The notes under the pieces are model-generated. The model worked only from the letters and a program-made list of their open reading frames with translations, was not told the origin of the DNA and did no database searches. From SMAG-U1939 sp035763125 (GTDB lineage Bacteria > Chloroflexota > Ktedonobacteria > Ktedonobacterales > JADMIN01), in contig DASUBU010000077.1 of assembly GCA_035763125.1 (NCBI GenBank), forward strand, positions 1 through 9,542: a stretch of DNA of 9,542 bases, given 5' to 3'. Below are positions 8,012-9,542 of the stretch, in pieces. The stretch's first letter is position 1; every line of letters begins with the position of its first letter. The position numbers and the translations under genes are program-made.

Positions 8012-8038
8012 TTAGCAGTCGCCAGGTCAGAGTGCCAG
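8012..8038 (-). promoter_or_regulatory. CIRCE operator 1 (HrcA site), at the start of the hrcA transcript
   Basis: Half-sites TTAGCAGTC (8012-8020) and GAGTGCCAG (8030-8038) are separated by exactly 9 bp, as in the CIRCE consensus TTAGCACTC-N9-GAGTGCTAA. It matches at 15 of 18 half-site positions. It sits just downstream of the predicted start of hrcA transcription, where HrcA binding would block elongation or open-complex formation. Confidence 0.85.
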
Positions 8039-8046
8039 CAGAGCAC

Positions 8047-8075
8047 ACGATAGCATGCTGTAGCAGTCGTGTCAA
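8047..8075 (-). promoter_or_regulatory. hrcA operon promoter
   Basis: On the minus strand a perfect -35 TTGACA (8075-8070) is followed after 17 bp by -10 TATCGT (8052-8047), itself preceded by TGC, an extended -10. Transcription should start near 8040, giving a leader of about 95 nt before the hrcA ATG. The -35 lies inside the spacer of CIRCE 2, and CIRCE 1 lies immediately downstream of the start point. Confidence 0.75.
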
Positions 8076-8086
8076 GAGAGTGCCAG
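8060..8086 (-). promoter_or_regulatory. CIRCE operator 2 (HrcA site), overlapping the hrcA -35
   Basis: Half-sites GTAGCAGTC (8060-8068) and GAGTGCCAG (8078-8086) flank a 9-bp spacer; 14 of 18 positions match the consensus. It shares the same deviations (AGTC and GCCAG) with operator 1, which suggests a lineage-specific CIRCE form. Its spacer contains the minus-strand -35 box TTGACA, so bound HrcA would cover the promoter. The two operators are centred 48 bp apart. Confidence 0.82.
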
Positions 8087-8129
8087 CGGCCCCATACTCC
8101 CCTGGCAAGCGGCAGGCGCCGCCTGCACT

Positions 8130-8138
8130 TGCTACAAT
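8130..8138 (+). promoter_or_regulatory. Extended -10 promoter for the hydrolase gene
   Basis: TGC-TACAAT is an excellent extended -10 (5 of 6 against TATAAT). No -35 is evident at 16-18 bp. Transcription would start near 8145, leaving a leader of about 100 nt that contains the 9-bp tandem repeat. The site is 44 bp from CIRCE 2, so direct HrcA control is not obvious. Confidence 0.5.
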
Positions 8139-8169
8139 CCTGGCTAGTATCGCCGCACCGGCATCAAAC

Positions 8170-8205
8170 GCCCATCGTGCCCATCGTGCCCATCGTGCCT
8201 ATCGT
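8170..8205 (+). repeat. Four-copy 9-bp tandem repeat in the hydrolase leader
   Basis: The unit GCCCATCGT occurs three times in tandem (8170-8196), followed by GCCTATCGT (8197-8205), one base different. It lies between the candidate promoter and the start codon. The upstream frame would read it as PIVPIVPIVP, which does not resemble any hydrolase N-terminus. It is better seen as a small minisatellite in the 5' leader. Confidence 0.85.
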
Positions 8206-8245
8206 GCCGCGCCGACTCGCCCACCAGCCAGGAGCGATGCCCACC

Positions 8246-8971
8246 ATGTCCGATTCCGATTCCGTCCCGACCCCGCGCAGCGACCTCTCGCTCGTCCATC
8301 TCGCGCGCCCGCCCCAGACGCCCATGCCCAGCGGCGAACGGCCGCCGTTGCTCGTGATGCTGCATGGCGTGGGTAGCAACGAACGCGCTCTCTTCTCGTT
8401 CGCCTCGGCCTTCGATCCGCGCTTCCAGATCGTCAGCCCGCGCGGCCCGCTGGTACGCGGACCCGATAGCTTCGCCTGGTTCGTCGCCGAGCCGACGCCG
8501 CAGGGCTTCCGCATCATCGCGCCCGAGCAGCTTGCCGCCAGCCGCGACGCCATCGCCGGCTTCCTCGCCGAAGCCGCCGCCGCCTACGATGCCGACCCCA
8601 CGCGCGTCTATCTGCTGGGCTTCAGCCAGGGCGCGATCATGTCGCTGACGACGGCCCTCACCATGCCGGAGCGTCTCACGGGGGTGGTCGCCATCGCCGG
8701 GCGCATTCCGCCGGAGGTCGAGCCATGGATCGTGCCGCCCGAGCGCACGGCGGGCCTGCCGCTGCTGCTGGAGCACGGCCGCTTCGATCAGGTGCTCCCC
8801 ATCTCGTGGGCCGAGCGCGCTCGCCCGATCCTCGAGCACCAGCGGATCGCGCTGGACTACCGCGAGTACGACGCGCCGCACAGCATCACGCCAGCCATGC
8901 GCGACGACGCGGCAGCCTGGCTGGCGGCACGGCTGGATGAGCCAGCGCGACCTTCGGCTGGCGGCGCATAG
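8246..8971 (+). CDS. Alpha/beta-hydrolase, phospholipase/carboxylesterase family
   Basis: From the ATG at 8246 the protein has 241 residues. It opens with LLVMLHGVGSNE (about 35-46), the oxyanion-hole HG motif of the carboxylesterase/YpfH-like group. The nucleophile is Ser127 in GFSQGA, the acid is Asp181 in HGRFDQVLP, and the base is His212 in DAPHSI, so the catalytic triad is complete. It should be a cytoplasmic serine esterase acting on small esters or lysophospholipids; the substrate is not shown. The start is uncertain. AGGAG (8230-8234) is 11 nt before ATG 8246 but only 2 nt before the in-frame ATG 8237, which would add MPT. The open frame reaches back to 8069, but that would translate the tandem repeat and promoter region. 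No link to the divergent heat-shock genes is evident. Confidence 0.93.
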   Translation: MSDSDSVPTPRSDLSLVHLARPPQTPMPSGERPPLLVMLHGVGSNERALFSFASAFDPRFQIVSPRGPLVRGPDSFAWFVAEPTPQGFRIIAPEQLAASRDAIAGFLAEAAAAYDADPTRVYLLGFSQGAIMSLTTALTMPERLTGVVAIAGRIPPEVEPWIVPPERTAGLPLLLEHGRFDQVLPISWAERARPILEHQRIALDYREYDAPHSITPAMRDDAAAWLAARLDEPARPSAGGA

Positions 8972-8995
8972 CTGCTCTCGCCTGGCCGCTCCCCG

Positions 8996-9025
8996 TTGAC
9001 CCGCCAGCGCGCAATCCACTACCAT
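8996..9025 (+). promoter_or_regulatory. Candidate promoter for the lipocalin-like gene
   Basis: TTGACC (8996-9001, 5 of 6 to -35) is followed after 18 bp by TACCAT (9020-9025, 4 of 6 to -10). Transcription would start near 9032, giving a leader of about 60 nt. The 123-bp gap after the hydrolase makes a separate promoter reasonable. Confidence 0.45.
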
Positions 9026-9050
9026 CGTTGCCAGCCCGTTCGGGCCGCTT

Positions 9051-9078
9051 ACGCGCTGTGTGGTCGCGTACAGCGTGT
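9051..9078 (+). other. Hairpin in the lipocalin-like gene leader
   Basis: Arms ACGCGCTGT (9051-9059) and ACAGCGTGT (9070-9078) form a 9-bp stem with one G-U pair and a 10-nt loop. It ends just before the AAGGA ribosome-binding sequence (9081-9085), so folding could influence initiation. There is no T-run, so it is not a terminator. Confidence 0.4.
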
Positions 9079-9094
9079 GAAAGGATGAGCCGCC

Positions 9095-9535
9095 ATGACA
9101 GAGAATCTCTTCGTCGGCGCGTGGCGTCTGCTCTCGTGGGAAAACCGCGCCGCAGATGGGCGCGTCACCTACCCGATGGGCAAGGATATCTCCGGCTACC
9201 TTCTGTACACGGCCGACGGGTACATGAATGTCGCCATCATGAGCGCCAACCGCCTGCACTTTACCGGCAGCGACGTGCTGGGCGGGACAGCGGAAGAGCG
9301 AGCGCAAGCCGCGAAGACGTACCTCTCGTACGCCGGGACGTACGAGATCGGCGACGGCGAGGTCATCCACCATGTGCAGGTCAGCTTGTTCCCCAACTGG
9401 GTCGGCGGCGAGCAGCGGCGCTTCTTCGAGCTGGAGGGCGAGCGCCTCACGCTAAGCTCGGCGCCCATGCAGATCGCCGGAGCCGAGCGGCGAGCCTATC
9501 TCGTCTGGGAGCGCGCCGCGCCCGTGACGCCGTGA
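9095..9535 (+). CDS. Lipocalin-like domain protein
   Basis: The 146-residue protein has no signal peptide and no membrane segment. The pattern is that of the lipocalin-like family (Lipocalin_5 type). It shows FVGAWRLLSWENRAADGRVTYP (6-27), the GYLLYTADGYMNVAIM stretch (34-49), YLSYAGTYEIGDGEVIHHV (76-94), LFPNWVGGEQRRFFELEGERLTL (98-120) and a closing LVWER. The length is typical of the family, so it is complete. Members are small beta-barrels found mainly in soil bacteria and fungi, sometimes near biosynthetic enzymes. Their ligands are mostly unknown and I do not assign one. ATG 9095 has AAGGA 9 nt upstream. The gene is the last in the window, which ends 7 bp after the stop. Confidence 0.9.
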   Translation: MTENLFVGAWRLLSWENRAADGRVTYPMGKDISGYLLYTADGYMNVAIMSANRLHFTGSDVLGGTAEERAQAAKTYLSYAGTYEIGDGEVIHHVQVSLFPNWVGGEQRRFFELEGERLTLSSAPMQIAGAERRAYLVWERAAPVTP

Positions 9536-9542
9536 GTCCTTC

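Larger units (their letters stand above)
7945..8245. other. Divergent control region between hrcA and the esterase-like hydrolase
   Basis: This 301-bp stretch holds the hrcA leader (about 7945-8040), two variant CIRCE sites around the hrcA promoter, a plus-strand extended -10 (8130-8138), and a 9-bp tandem repeat in the hydrolase leader (8170-8205). Plus- and minus-strand frames cross it, but they run through these regulatory elements and I do not call them genes. Confidence 0.7.

Noticed and set aside
7945..8046. Extended N-terminus for HrcA from ATG 8046
   Set aside because: The start would lie at or upstream of the predicted transcription start and the frame would run through CIRCE 1. The family normally begins close to the winged helix, as from 7944.
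8069..8245. Extended N-terminus for the hydrolase from 8069
   Set aside because: It would translate CIRCE-overlapping DNA, the extended -10 and the PIV-repeat. The hydrolase fold begins well after 8246.
8144..9373. 409-codon minus-strand frame opposite the hydrolase and lipocalin-like genes
   Set aside because: It is antisense to two recognisable genes and their promoters, has low-complexity Arg/Ala/Gly content, and would translate the tandem repeat.

Overview
The window is GC-rich bacterial DNA, and a Chloroflexota (Chloroflexi) host is my best guess. This rests on the order hrcA-grpE-dnaK-dnaJ, a CIRCE-type operator, and the N-terminus of an XRE-HTH/STAND regulator with a PLIGRE motif, a class common in that phylum. 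A Tat-exported animal-type heme peroxidase and a lipocalin-like small protein also fit. The phylum is an inference from gene content and style, not from a search.

Layout. (1) Positions 1-341, minus strand: the 5' end of a large HTH regulator that runs off the left edge, with an extended -10 promoter near 404-414. (2) 342-665: a divergent intergenic region with three strong hairpins on the peroxidase side. (3) 666-2348, plus: a Tat-targeted heme peroxidase with its catalytic residues intact, followed by a 57-codon hydrophobic ORF (2386-2559) whose stop codon abuts the dnaJ stop codon tail to tail. (4) 2560-7944, minus: the heat-shock locus, transcribed hrcA, grpE, dnaK, then dnaJ. hrcA and grpE are tightly coupled. 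A 150-bp gap with an 18-bp perfect palindrome precedes dnaK. A 340-bp gap with a repeat-like hairpin and promoter-like motifs separates dnaK from dnaJ. (5) 7945-8245: a divergent control region with two variant CIRCE operators around the hrcA promoter, plus a separate plus-strand promoter and a 9-bp tandem repeat leading to the next gene. (6) 8246-8971, plus: an alpha/beta-hydrolase of the phospholipase/carboxylesterase family. (7) 9095-9535, plus: a lipocalin-like domain protein with its own candidate promoter.

How it works together. HrcA is expected to bind the CIRCE sites and repress its own operon. DnaK, DnaJ and GrpE form the Hsp70 chaperone cycle (ATPase, J-domain cochaperone, nucleotide exchange factor). 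The extra palindrome before dnaK and the long leader before dnaJ suggest that these genes can be tuned separately from hrcA-grpE. The peroxidase, hydrolase and lipocalin-like genes are flanking genes with no evident role in the chaperone system.

I found no mobile element, CRISPR array, tRNA or rRNA. The coding content is mostly familiar. The most interesting material is regulatory: variant CIRCE pair, HAIR-like palindrome, recurring TGCTA-type extended -10, tandem repeat in a leader, and a dispersed-repeat-like hairpin after dnaK.
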